This document shows positions 8,254 through 16,798 of a stretch of 64,000 nucleotides of DNA, one piece after another. The position numbers and the translations under genes were made by a program. Every line of letters starts with the position of its first letter. The stretch's first letter is position 1. The notes beneath the pieces were generated by a model, which worked only from the letters and a program-made list of their open reading frames with translations, had not been told where the DNA came from and did not search any database. Source of the DNA: an archaeon. Its GTDB lineage: Archaea; Iainarchaeota; Iainarchaeia; CSSED10-239. The stretch is taken from contig JAKQTP010000212.1 in the NCBI GenBank assembly GCA_029563035.1, positions 62,001 to 126,000 on the forward strand, written 5' to 3'.

Positions 8254-8442
8254 CTATTCTATTTTCTTTTTTATTATATCCCAATTATCTTTATATTTTA
8301 AAAAGTCAGGGATCTTTTTTATAAAACATTTATTCCAATTATCGTTTCCACGATACTTAATTATAATATCCGTTGGAAAAACATATATTTCTCTATTTGA
8401 ATATTTTAATTTTGGATCTGTTTCAAAATCGTTTATCCTCAA
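8254..8442 (-). CDS. Doubtful small ORF
   Basis: A 62-codon frame with a TTG start and no internal ATG, encoding a charged, aromatic-rich peptide (EIYVFPTDIIIKYRGNDNW...). No recognisable domain and no clear Shine-Dalgarno sequence. It lies in an AT-rich gap between the MazG-like remnant and a sugar-nucleotide epimerase-like gene. It may be a gene fragment or chance frame. Confidence 0.25.
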   Translation of the reverse strand: MRINDFETDPKLKYSNREIYVFPTDIIIKYRGNDNWNKCFIKKIPDFLKYKDNWDIIKKKIE

Positions 8443-8466
8443 TTCTTAAAAGTTAAAAATGAATAA

Positions 8467-9177
8467 TTATTTAGGATTGTATCCTAAGATTTTTTTTGCC
8501 TTTGAGATATCTATGTCTTTAATGTTATCATCAACAATTGTAAATGCTTCATACCAGATTTTTCTATTTGTATTTATTGCCAAATCTATTGCTTGTAGTG
8601 CATTTTCAATCTTAAGGTGTAGTTTTAGTTCTCCAAATGGATTATAAATATCTTTTGCTCTTGTTGGCCCAAAACGAAGAATAATAACTTCGAATTTCTT
8701 TAATATTCCATAATTTGCAAGAATTTGTTCTGCAATTACTTTACTTGTAGAATAAGATATGTCACAATCTCTAACAATAGGGGATAATGCTTCTGTTTCT
8801 AATTTTTGGGTAAAGATTTGACTATCTTCTGATATTGGAATTTTAATAGGCATTCCTTTTTCTAAACCATAATAACTCATAGAGCTTGTAAAAATTAATT
8901 TCTTAATTCCATTTTCTAAACATGCTTGAGCCACATTAAAAGTACCAATACAATTAGTGTCAAAATAATCTTTGAATACTTTATCCTCATAAGGTTTTCT
9001 ATGTGCTGCTAAATGGATTACAATATCACAACCTTTCATTGCTGATTTAAGTTGTTCATAATTTAGGATATCGCAACCTTTATTATATGCATATTCAACG
9101 ATTTCGTGTTTGCCTGATAAATATTTAATTAATTCATTACCAATAAATCCAGAACTTCCCGTTATTAAAATTTTCAT
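8467..9177 (-). CDS. NAD-dependent epimerase/dehydratase (extended SDR)
   Basis: A 236-residue extended short-chain dehydrogenase. The nucleotide-binding GSSGFIG glycine motif (residues 7-13) opens a Rossmann fold; VIHLAAHRKP and the catalytic YSTSKVIAEQ (YxxxK) follow, with IILRFGPTRA after. The typical C-terminal sugar-binding domain is shortened: family members are usually about 300 residues. It probably acts on a nucleotide sugar or a related polyol, but no substrate can be assigned. A classical SDR lies about 100 bases upstream on the same strand. Confidence 0.82.
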   Translation of the reverse strand: MKILITGSSGFIGNELIKYLSGKHEIVEYAYNKGCDILNYEQLKSAMKGCDIVIHLAAHRKPYEDKVFKDYFDTNCIGTFNVAQACLENGIKKLIFTSSMSYYGLEKGMPIKIPISEDSQIFTQKLETEALSPIVRDCDISYSTSKVIAEQILANYGILKKFEVIILRFGPTRAKDIYNPFGELKLHLKIENALQAIDLAINTNRKIWYEAFTIVDDNIKDIDISKAKKILGYNPK

Positions 9178-9284
9178 TATAAAATCACAATTAGCTTGTT
9201 ATTTCTTTGATTTTTATAATCGTTTACTTCTATTGTTCTTAATGTTAGTCCCATTTATAAAAATTCCATAGTTTAATTCTAAAC

Positions 9285-10016
9285 TTATTTATACCCACCA
9301 TCTGCTATTAATACAATCCCGTTTACATAACTGGAGTCTTGTGATGATAGAAAGAAAGCAACTGATGCAATTTCTTCTGGCTTACCAAATCTTTTTGTAA
9401 ATATTCTTTTTTCTTCTTCTTTTATGTATTCTTTTGGTAGTTTTTTGTTTATGTCTGTTAATACCCATCCTGGAGCAATACAGTTTACTCTGATCTTTGG
9501 TGCTAGTTCTTCTGCTAAGTTTCTAGTAAAACTAATTATCCCTGCTTTTGAAGCATCATAGTCTGCAGAGTCTGGACAAGTAACATTTATTCCGTTTGTT
9601 GATGCTATGTTAATTATGTTTCCAAAACCTTGCTTTAACATATAAGGAGCAGTATATTTAGAACAAAAATAAGCCCCATTTAAATTAACATCAAAAGTTC
9701 TTTTCCATTGTTTTGTTGTTTTCTTTAATAATGGAACATCATAAACTATTCCTGCATTATTTACTAAAACATCTATTTTTCCAAATGTTTTAATAACTTG
9801 AGTAATCATTTTTTTAACAGCGGTTTCATTTGAAACATCACATTTAATTGCAATAGCTTCTACACCTAGTTTTTTTATATCTCGAACTACTTTATTTGCT
9901 TCTATTTTGGAATTATTATAGTTTACTACAATATTCATTCCTTCTTTTGCAAACCTTAAAGCAATTGCTTTTCCTATTCCTCTACTTGAGCCTGTAACTA
10001 ATGCAACTTTATTCAT
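9285..10016 (-). CDS. Classical short-chain dehydrogenase/reductase (FabG-like)
   Basis: A 243-residue oxidoreductase with every classical SDR element: TGSSRGIG cofactor loop near the N-terminus, NNAG after the fourth strand, the catalytic serine in INIAST, YDASKAG (YxxxK) and the RVNCIAPGWV strand. Length and the VNGIVLIADGGY end are those of 3-oxoacyl-ACP reductase-like enzymes. Fatty acid synthase genes are not visible here, so a sugar or polyol substrate is equally possible. The flanking genes on the same strand are a DUF3419-like transferase and an epimerase. Confidence 0.85.
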   Translation of the reverse strand: MNKVALVTGSSRGIGKAIALRFAKEGMNIVVNYNNSKIEANKVVRDIKKLGVEAIAIKCDVSNETAVKKMITQVIKTFGKIDVLVNNAGIVYDVPLLKKTTKQWKRTFDVNLNGAYFCSKYTAPYMLKQGFGNIINIASTNGINVTCPDSADYDASKAGIISFTRNLAEELAPKIRVNCIAPGWVLTDINKKLPKEYIKEEEKRIFTKRFGKPEEIASVAFFLSSQDSSYVNGIVLIADGGYK

Positions 10017-10115
10017 TTCTAATTACCTCTTTTGATATTTTTATAACCTAAAGACTTTAAATACTTTTTGATTAGATATAGATTGCTAGTTATGTTGCTA
10101 ACAAATAAAAACCAT

Positions 10116-11033
10116 TTATTTCTCAAGAACTGCGATCTTGTCAAAAGTATTTTTAATTTTCTTATTATTTTTGTATTTGCCATTACCTGAAAATTTAATG
10201 ATTTTATAAGGCAAACCAAATTGCTTACAAAACCTTACTAGATTCTTATTTATTGCAAAAGGTGGTGTTTTCTTTGCAATATCGTTAGGGTAAGTGGACA
10301 AGGAATAAACATAAAAGAATAATATTCCTTTCTTTTTAACTAGCTTTAATAAATCTACAAATACTCCTTTGTATTCTTCTGAGTCATATTCAAATCTAAA
10401 ACAGAAGTAATTAGGAATATTTGATATGTTTAACACATCAAACTTTTCTTTTAGTTTTTTACTAAAATTAAAAATATCTTCACATATGAAGTTTATCTTT
10501 TTAGTTTTTAATATTTCTTTACAGCGGTTATAATTTGCTTCTGTTTTAAGATATGCATTCATTTCAAATAAAGTTACAAGAAGCATTGATCTTTCATTAA
10601 ATAAACTTGAACGAATTATCTTATTTCCATCTTTTTTAAAATAAACATAAGCACTATTAAAAAAATCAAATGTGTCTTTTTTCAAATCTTTTGAAAATCT
10701 AATAAATAATTTATAATCAAAATTACCTATTTTATTTGGGCTTCCAAAAAACTCAAGAAATTCAATATAACTCAAATGTTTTATTGCGGTTGTTTTTAAA
10801 TCAATAAAATAACCAGTAAGCTGATTAATGTCAAAACATGTAACTTTCTTTGCACCACAATAAAAAGCATTGATTGCTTGATCTCCAGAACCTGCAATTG
10901 TCAGAACTGTTTTATTCTTCAAGTTAAATTTACTATAATAATTAGAAATCTGTTCTGTTCCATAAACATACATTGGGGTAATTTTGCCTTTCCCTACTCC
11001 TCTAATTTCAGTAATTATTTTTTTAATATCCAT
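10116..11033 (-). CDS. DUF3419/BtaA-like SAM-dependent transferase
   Basis: A 305-residue protein with a SAM-binding Rossmann start, TVLTIAGSGDQAINAFYCGA followed by VTCFDINQL. The next segment, LKTTAIKHLSYIEFLEFFG, closely resembles the diagnostic stretch of DUF3419 proteins. That family includes BtaA, which moves a 3-amino-3-carboxypropyl group from SAM to diacylglycerol for betaine lipids. FDVLNISNIPNYF provides a later motif of the fold. In an archaeon the acceptor would not be an ordinary ester diacylglycerol, so the substrate is unknown. Two SDR genes follow on the same strand. Confidence 0.65.
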   Translation of the reverse strand: MDIKKIITEIRGVGKGKITPMYVYGTEQISNYYSKFNLKNKTVLTIAGSGDQAINAFYCGAKKVTCFDINQLTGYFIDLKTTAIKHLSYIEFLEFFGSPNKIGNFDYKLFIRFSKDLKKDTFDFFNSAYVYFKKDGNKIIRSSLFNERSMLLVTLFEMNAYLKTEANYNRCKEILKTKKINFICEDIFNFSKKLKEKFDVLNISNIPNYFCFRFEYDSEEYKGVFVDLLKLVKKKGILFFYVYSLSTYPNDIAKKTPPFAINKNLVRFCKQFGLPYKIIKFSGNGKYKNNKKIKNTFDKIAVLEK

Positions 11034-11101
11034 ATCAAATGTTTATTCTAAAGTATTTAAATAATTAACATTTCGCACTGGACACCTACCCTCCCGAAAA
11101 C

Positions 11102-11142
11102 AACCCTTGTTTCTACAACAATATATTTATGGTGTAAGGGTT
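11102..11142. promoter_or_regulatory. Inverted repeat flanking the ORF6N promoter
   Basis: AACCCTT (11102-11108) and its complement AAGGGTT (11136-11142) bracket an AT-rich, TATA-like stretch, AATATATTTA. The right arm ends exactly at the preferred ATG. It could be an operator or an RNA hairpin masking the start. Confidence 0.35.
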
Positions 11143-12057
11143 ATGGAAAATAAAACTGACGATAAGCTTTTGGTTGTTGAAAACCTAAAGAAAAAAATAT
11201 ACACAATTAGAAATCAACAAGTAATGCTGGATAGTGACCTTGCAAAGCTTTATGGTATAACTGTTAGTGCACTTAACCAAGCAGTTAAAAGAAATTTAGA
11301 AAGATTCCCAAATGATTTTATGTTTCAACTTACCAAATCTGAACAAAATGATCTTATCGTTTACGATAACCTAAAATATCAAAAAATCTTGAAATCACAA
11401 ATTGTGATTTCAAGTTCTGGATGGGGAGGCAAAAGAACAACCCCCTTTGTCTTCACAGAACAAGGTGTTGCTATGCTTTCTGGTGTCCTAAAAAGTGAAA
11501 GGGCTGTACAGGTTAATATCTATGTTATGAGAGCCTTTGTGGCTATGCGAAGATTTATGCAAGAAAACGCAGGGCTTATTGTAAGAGTAGATTCTCTTGA
11601 GAAAAAACAAATTGAAAATAACAAGAAATTTAAGGTGATATTTTCAGCTATGGATAACAAAGTAATATTAAAAAAACAAAAACTATTCTTTGATGGTCAA
11701 ATCTTTGATGCTTATAAGTTTGTTAATGATATTCTGAAAGGTGCTAAAAAATCTATAATTATTATAGATAACTACATAGACGAATCTGTGTTTGTTTTAT
11801 TTTCAGAACTTAATATAAACATCACAATTTATACAGAAAAGATTACAGAAAAACTAAAACTAGATCTTGAAAAATACAATCAACAATACCCTAAGATAGA
11901 AATTAAGATTCTGAAAAAATGCCACGACAGGTTCTTAATTATTGATAATACAGAAATCTATCATCTTGGAGCCTCCATTAAAGATCTTGGAAAGAAAATG
12001 GTTGCAATCTCTAAAATGAATAAAGAATCTTTGCAAATACTAAATAAATTGAAATAA
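11143..12057 (+). CDS. ORF6N-domain protein with C-terminal PLD-like region
   Basis: A 304-residue protein. Residues about 15-130 form an ORF6N domain, a phage/mobile-element DNA-binding-associated module: VMLDSDLAKLYGI, LNQAVKRNLERFPNDFMFQLT and FVFTEQGVAMLSGVLKS are its hallmarks. A coiled linker follows, then a C-terminal region with HDRFLIID and HLGASIKDLGKK, resembling a phospholipase-D-like half site (HxK/R...D). The family is widespread in phage-derived loci. The ATG at 11143 is preferred over 11107 because it precedes the conserved start and follows a TATA-like stretch. The codons for LKSQIVIS fall in a perfect 27-base palindrome (11388-11414), related to two palindromes just after the gene. 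Function is unproven; DNA binding is inferred. Confidence 0.8.
   Translation: MENKTDDKLLVVENLKKKIYTIRNQQVMLDSDLAKLYGITVSALNQAVKRNLERFPNDFMFQLTKSEQNDLIVYDNLKYQKILKSQIVISSSGWGGKRTTPFVFTEQGVAMLSGVLKSERAVQVNIYVMRAFVAMRRFMQENAGLIVRVDSLEKKQIENNKKFKVIFSAMDNKVILKKQKLFFDGQIFDAYKFVNDILKGAKKSIIIIDNYIDESVFVLFSELNINITIYTEKITEKLKLDLEKYNQQYPKIEIKILKKCHDRFLIIDNTEIYHLGASIKDLGKKMVAISKMNKESLQILNKLK
11354..11369. repeat. Short palindrome inside the ORF6N gene
   Basis: TTATCGT and ACGATAA arms separated by TT, 19 bases before the larger palindrome P1. It encodes part of LIVYDNL and has no counterpart downstream of the gene. Confidence 0.5.
11388..11414. repeat. 27-base perfect palindrome P1 (in ORF6N coding region)
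   Basis: Thirteen-base arm CTTGAAATCACAA, central A, then the exact reverse complement of the arm. In the gene frame it encodes LKSQIVIS. It shares TTGxRRTCRCAA with palindromes P2 and P3 downstream, and its differences from them are mirrored in both arms. Confidence 0.9.
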
Positions 12058-12114
12058 TTAAAAACTTGTGTTACTTGGTAAATTTGCTGGAAACACCAGT
12101 ATTTATGCTAATCG

Positions 12115-12141
12115 TTTGAGGTCGCAATTTGCGACCTCAAA
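12115..12141. repeat. 27-base perfect palindrome P2
   Basis: Arm TTTGAGGTCGCAA, central T, then the exact reverse complement. It starts 58 bases after the ORF6N stop. It differs from P3 at arm positions 5 and 10, and both differences are compensated in the opposite arm. Confidence 0.9.
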
Positions 12142-12159
12142 ACAAGAAAAAGGAGATAA

Positions 12160-12186
12160 TTTGCGGTCACAAATTGTGACCGCAAA
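12160..12186. repeat. 27-base perfect palindrome P3
   Basis: Arm TTTGCGGTCACAA, central A, then the exact reverse complement. It lies 18 bases after P2, centre-to-centre distance 45 bases. Confidence 0.9.
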
Positions 12187-12210
12187 AATCAGCAGTATCT
12201 TTGACACAAA

Positions 12211-12236
12211 TAAAAAGCAGAAGCTTTTTAACATTT
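12211..12236 (+). terminator. Hairpin and T-run after the ORF6N region
   Basis: TAAAAAGC and GCTTTTTA form an eight-base-pair stem with loop AGAA, followed by ACATTTTTATT. It probably ends transcription of the ORF6N unit before uvrA. Confidence 0.4.
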
Positions 12237-12296
12237 TTATTACCTAAATATATATTTCTAGTTTTATTCTTTTAAAATATTAAAAAGACAAGAAAT

Positions 12297-15134
12297 ATGA
12301 GACATAAAAGCATTATTATTAAAGGTGCCAGAGAGCACAATCTAAAGAACATTGATGTAGAGATACCTAGAGATAAGCTCGTGGTTATCACAGGAGTTTC
12401 AGGTTCTGGAAAATCAACACTTGCTTTTGACACTATCTATGCTGATGGCCAAAGAAGATATATGGAATCTTTATCTGCTTATGCTAGGCAGTTTCTTGGG
12501 ATGATGAAAAAACCAGATGTTGATTCTATAGAAGGGCTGTCCCCAGCAATCTCTATAGAACAAAGAACAAGTTCTAAGAACCCTCGCTCAACTGTAGGGA
12601 CAATTACTGAGATTTATGATTATTTAAGATTACTTTATGCAAGAATAGGAACACCTTATTGTCCTAAACATAACATACCTATACAGCCATTATCTGCTCA
12701 AAAGATAACAGAAAATATCCTAGATGAATACAAAGAAGAAATTTACATACTTTCGCCAATAGTCCAGAAAAAGAAAGGGACCTATGAGAAGCTTTTCTTA
12801 GACCTTAACAAAGAAGGTTTTTTAAGAGTAAGAATAAACGGAGAGATCGCAAGAACAGACGAGGAAATAAAGATCGACAGATATAAAATGCATGATATTG
12901 ATATTGTTATTGACAGAATAACACCAAGCGATGATAAAACAAGGCTCTACCAGGATATTGAGCAAGGCCTTGACAGATCAAATGGACTAATCAAAATAAT
13001 TTCAGTAAAAGACTTTGAAAAAAACAAAGAAAAAGCAAAAGAAAAGCTTTTCTCTTCTAAGATGTCTTGTCCAGTGTGTGGCCTTTCTTTTGAAGAGCTA
13101 CAGCCTAGAATGTTTTCTTTTAATTCTCCGTTTGGTGCTTGTGAGGAGTGTTCTGGCCTAGGCTTTAAGATGGAGTTTGATCCAGATCTAATAATTCCAG
13201 ACAAAACAAAATCAATAGCTGATGGAGCAGTAGTGATTTACAGAAACATTGTAGATAGTTGGCGCGGACAGCATCTTGCAATAGTTGCCAAACATCATAA
13301 TTTCTCAGCAATGACTCCTATAAAAGACCTAACAAAGAAACAATATGATGTCTTGATGTATGGTTCAGAAGATAATATCCAATTTAATCTTGAAGGAAAA
13401 AACGGAACATCAAGCTTTAATTACAATGGCAAATGGGAAGGGATTATTCCTCAGTCTCAAAGATTGTACAGACAAACAGATTCTGACTACAGAAAAACAG
13501 AAATGGAAAAATATATGAGCACTTCTCCTTGTCTTGCTTGTAAGGGTAGAAGACTAAAAGAAAAAATTCTAGCAGTAAAGATCAATAACAAATCAATAAT
13601 GGATATTTGTGATTTGTCAATAGCCTCAGCTACTTATTTTTTCAAAAATATTAAACTAGATAACAAACAAAAAGAAATATCCAACCACATACTAAAAGAA
13701 ATAAACTCTCGTCTTGAGTTTTTAGAAAAGGTTGGTCTTGGCTATCTTACTCTTTCAAGAGCATCGGGAACTCTTTCAGGAGGAGAGTCTCAAAGGATTC
13801 GTTTGGCAACAAACCTAGGAACAAACCTAACAGGGGTTTTGTATATTCTTGATGAGCCATCTATTGGTCTTCACCAGAAAGATAACCAAAAGCTTATTGA
13901 TACTCTTTGTAATCTAAGGGATCTTGGTAACACTGTTGTGGTTGTTGAACATGATGAAGACACCATTCGCCAGGCAGACTATGTTGTTGATATGGGTCCG
14001 GGGGCAGGCATCTATGGTGGAGAAGTTGTTGCTGTAGGAACTCCTGAAGATATAGAAAATTCCAAAAAATCATTAACTGGACAATATCTTGCAGGAACCC
14101 AGTTTATTCAAATCCCAAAGATAAGAAGAAAACCTAAGGATTTTATAAAAATAATTGGAGCAGAGGAAAATAATCTTAAGAAAATAGATTTAAAGATACC
14201 AACAGGGGTCTTTACTTGTATTACTGGAGTATCAGGCTCTGGTAAGTCTTCTCTTGTTTATGAGACAATCTATCCTTTCCTCATGAACAGGTTTTATAAA
14301 TCAAGGATGAGTGTTGGTAAAGTTAAAGACGTAATAATCCCTAAAAATATTGATAAAGTAATTTCCATTGACCAATCACCAATAGGAAGAACCCCTCGTT
14401 CCAATCCTGCAACATACACCAAGTTGTTTGATGATATTAGATGGGTGTTTGCCATGTCACCTGAGGCAAAGCTAAGAGGATATGATATTGGAAGATTTTC
14501 TTTTAATGTCAAAGGCGGAAGATGTGAGGCTTGTCAAGGTGATGGGCAGATTAAGATTGAAATGAATTTTCTTCCTGATATTTATGTTGACTGTGATGAA
14601 TGTAAAGGCAAAAGATATAATTCTGAGACTCTTGAAATATTATACAAAAAGAAAAACATTGCAGATGTCTTAAACATGTCAGTTGATGAGGCTTTTACTT
14701 TTTTTGAAAACTTGCCATCTCTAAGGAAAAAGCTACAAACTCTTGTTGATGTTGGTCTTGGCTACATTAAGCTTGGTCAAAGTTCTGTAACTCTTTCAGG
14801 AGGAGAAGCTCAAAGAATCAAGTTGACAAAAGAGTTATCAAAGAGAGACACAGGAAACACAGTTTACCTTCTTGACGAGCCAACAACAGGCCTACATTTT
14901 CATGATGTTAAGAAATTGATAGATGTTCTTAACCGTTTGGTGGAGAAAGGAAACACTGTTATCGTTATAGAACATAACCTTGATATCATAAAGTCAGCAG
15001 ACTATATTATTGACCTTGGTCCTGATGGTGGAGAGAAAGGAGGAGAAGTTGTTGCAGAAGGCACTCCTGAGGAAATCACAAAATCCAAAAAAAGCTATAC
15101 TGCTGAATTTCTTAAAAAGATACTTAAAAAATAA
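12297..15134 (+). CDS. uvrA: Excinuclease ABC subunit A
   Basis: The DNA-damage sensor ATPase of bacterial-type nucleotide excision repair. The 945 residues hold two ABC ATPase modules: Walker A GVSGSGKS near residue 34 and again near 645, with signature LSGGESQR and LSGGEAQR. Each is interrupted by a zinc site, CPVCGLSF...CEECSGLG and CEACQGDGQ...CDECKGKR. The N-terminal [15 protein letters not shown] is strongly conserved. Full length is normal. There is no Shine-Dalgarno sequence, so translation may be leaderless. uvrC follows 88 bases downstream and uvrB lies 6 kb on, giving all three UvrABC components in one neighbourhood. Confidence 0.97.
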   Translation: MRHKSIIIKGAREHNLKNIDVEIPRDKLVVITGVSGSGKSTLAFDTIYADGQRRYMESLSAYARQFLGMMKKPDVDSIEGLSPAISIEQRTSSKNPRSTVGTITEIYDYLRLLYARIGTPYCPKHNIPIQPLSAQKITENILDEYKEEIYILSPIVQKKKGTYEKLFLDLNKEGFLRVRINGEIARTDEEIKIDRYKMHDIDIVIDRITPSDDKTRLYQDIEQGLDRSNGLIKIISVKDFEKNKEKAKEKLFSSKMSCPVCGLSFEELQPRMFSFNSPFGACEECSGLGFKMEFDPDLIIPDKTKSIADGAVVIYRNIVDSWRGQHLAIVAKHHNFSAMTPIKDLTKKQYDVLMYGSEDNIQFNLEGKNGTSSFNYNGKWEGIIPQSQRLYRQTDSDYRKTEMEKYMSTSPCLACKGRRLKEKILAVKINNKSIMDICDLSIASATYFFKNIKLDNKQKEISNHILKEINSRLEFLEKVGLGYLTLSRASGTLSGGESQRIRLATNLGTNLTGVLYILDEPSIGLHQKDNQKLIDTLCNLRDLGNTVVVVEHDEDTIRQADYVVDMGPGAGIYGGEVVAVGTPEDIENSKKSLTGQYLAGTQFIQIPKIRRKPKDFIKIIGAEENNLKKIDLKIPTGVFTCITGVSGSGKSSLVYETIYPFLMNRFYKSRMSVGKVKDVIIPKNIDKVISIDQSPIGRTPRSNPATYTKLFDDIRWVFAMSPEAKLRGYDIGRFSFNVKGGRCEACQGDGQIKIEMNFLPDIYVDCDECKGKRYNSETLEILYKKKNIADVLNMSVDEAFTFFENLPSLRKKLQTLVDVGLGYIKLGQSSVTLSGGEAQRIKLTKELSKRDTGNTVYLLDEPTTGLHFHDVKKLIDVLNRLVEKGNTVIVIEHNLDIIKSADYIIDLGPDGGEKGGEVVAEGTPEEITKSKKSYTAEFLKKILKK

Positions 15135-15222
15135 TCTTATTTCTTTTTCTTTGTTTTATATTTTATCTGTCCCAAAACAAGAAAAAGTTTATTTTTTAAT
15201 ATGTCTTTAACATATATTATTT

Positions 15223-16797
15223 ATGATTAATCTAGAAAATATCCCTTCTAGTCCTGGTTGTTATATCTATAAGGATAATCTAGATAATATAATCTATATT
15301 GGCAAAGCAAAAAACCTAAAGAAAAGAGTTTCTTCTTATTTTTTGAAGAAAGATCATGATAACAAAACAAATGCTCTTGTGTCTAATATCTCTTCTGTGG
15401 ATTTCATTGTTACTTCTAATGAGCTTGAGGCTCTTGTCCTAGAGAATAATCTAATTAAGAAATATCTTCCAAAATATAATGTTGATCTAAAGTCTGGTCA
15501 AAGATATGCTTATATCCAATTGACAAAAGATATATTCCCTAGACTTGTAACCATAAGAGAAAAGCCAAAAGGCAAAGATGACAACATATTTGGACCATTT
15601 GTTTCTGGTCAGAACAGAATTGAAACAATCAGGTTTCTTAACAAGCATTTCAAGCTTAGAACATGTAAGAGACTTCCAAAGACTGCTTGTGTAAGATATC
15701 ATATTGGTTATTGCTCTGCTCCTTGCATTGCCAACATCTCTAAGGAAGAATATGCTAAGACAATTGAAATTGTAAAAAAAATACTTTCTGGAAAAAGCAC
15801 AGAATATCTTCCAGATATGAAAAAAGAAATGGATAATTATTCTAAGAACCAAGACTTTGAGAAGGCCCTTGTCTTAAGAGACCAGATTTCTGCTATCGAG
15901 TATCTGGCAGAAAAGCAGAATATGGAAAGATTAGTTAATTATAATCAGGATATTATTAATTATGAGATAAGAGACAACAAAGTCTATGTCCTTCTCTTTA
16001 ACATAGACAAAGGGCTTCTTGTTAACAAAAGATCTTTTTCTTTTGATGAAACCTTGGTAGACATCTCTGTTCTTGATGATTTTCTTGTAAAATATTATTC
16101 CAATAACCAGAAAACAATACCACAAGAGATTATTCTTCCAGAAGAGATCTCACAAAGCACCAAAGATTATCTTGAAGGCCTTTCTAAAAAGAAAATAACT
16201 ATAACAATTCCAAAAAAAGGAGAGAAAAAAGAACTTCTTGATCTTTGCTTTAAAAATATTGAGATTACTTTTTTTAGAAATATCAGTAAGGTTTATGCTT
16301 TAAAGGAAAAGCTAAAACTAAAAAAGGTTCCACACATGATCGAGTGCTTTGATATTTCTCATCTTTCTGGCACCCTCACTGTTGGCTCAATGGTTTGCTT
16401 TAAAGATGGTGTCCCTTTTAAGGAACAATATAGAAGATTCAGAATCAAGACCTTACCAAAAGACAAAATTGATGATTTTTCAGCAATGGCAGAAGTAGTC
16501 AGAAGAAGATATCTAAACAAAGAGCTTCCTTTGCCTGACTTGATTGTCATAGATGGGGGGAAAGGTCAGCTTTCTTCTGCTATAGATGCTTTAAAGGTGG
16601 CTGGTGTCCAAGATAAAGTGCAGATTATCGCCCTTGCTGAAAAAGAAGAAGAGATTTACTTGCCAGACCTGATGTTTCCAATAAAACTGAACAGAAAAGA
16701 CATAGCTCTTCTTTTGCTGGAAGAGATAAGAGATGAAGCCCACAGGTTTGCTATAACCTACAACAAGCTTTTAAGAGAAAAAGAAATTAAAAAATAA
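15223..16797 (+). CDS. uvrC: Excinuclease ABC subunit C (lacks C-terminal HhH domain)
   Basis: The dual-incision nuclease of UvrABC repair. The N-terminal GIY-YIG nuclease is clear (GCYIYKD...IIYIGKAKNLKKR), with the metal-binding glutamate in LEALVLENNLIKKY. A cysteine-rich linker (CKRLPKTACVRYHIGYCSAPC) and a UVR motif (NQDFEKALVLRDQI) follow. The RNase H-like C-terminal nuclease is present (ECFDISHLSG, DLIVIDGGKGQL, RDEAHRFA). The protein ends at residue 524, immediately after that domain, whereas most UvrC proteins are about 600 residues with a tandem helix-hairpin-helix that helps 5-prime incision. It has no visible Shine-Dalgarno sequence. The next gene converges from the opposite strand one base beyond the stop. 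Confidence 0.95.
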   Translation: MINLENIPSSPGCYIYKDNLDNIIYIGKAKNLKKRVSSYFLKKDHDNKTNALVSNISSVDFIVTSNELEALVLENNLIKKYLPKYNVDLKSGQRYAYIQLTKDIFPRLVTIREKPKGKDDNIFGPFVSGQNRIETIRFLNKHFKLRTCKRLPKTACVRYHIGYCSAPCIANISKEEYAKTIEIVKKILSGKSTEYLPDMKKEMDNYSKNQDFEKALVLRDQISAIEYLAEKQNMERLVNYNQDIINYEIRDNKVYVLLFNIDKGLLVNKRSFSFDETLVDISVLDDFLVKYYSNNQKTIPQEIILPEEISQSTKDYLEGLSKKKITITIPKKGEKKELLDLCFKNIEITFFRNISKVYALKEKLKLKKVPHMIECFDISHLSGTLTVGSMVCFKDGVPFKEQYRRFRIKTLPKDKIDDFSAMAEVVRRRYLNKELPLPDLIVIDGGKGQLSSAIDALKVAGVQDKVQIIALAEKEEEIYLPDLMFPIKLNRKDIALLLLEEIRDEAHRFAITYNKLLREKEIKK

Positions 16798-16798
16798 A

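Larger units (their letters stand above)
12062..12247 (+). other. Open stretch carrying palindromes P2 and P3
   Basis: This frame is open between TAA at 12059 and TAA at 12245, about 61 codons, but has no ATG; GTG at 12068 is the first possible start. P2 and P3 lie in this same frame, exactly 15 codons apart, and read LRSQFATSK and LRSQIVTAK, matching the ORF6N motif LKSQIVIS. It could be a decayed ORF6N fragment or a non-coding double operator whose frame is open by chance. Confidence 0.35.

Noticed and set aside
10019..10219. 66-codon frame antisense-overlapping the end of the DUF3419-like gene
   Set aside because: Same strand, different frame inside a well-supported gene, with no Shine-Dalgarno sequence.
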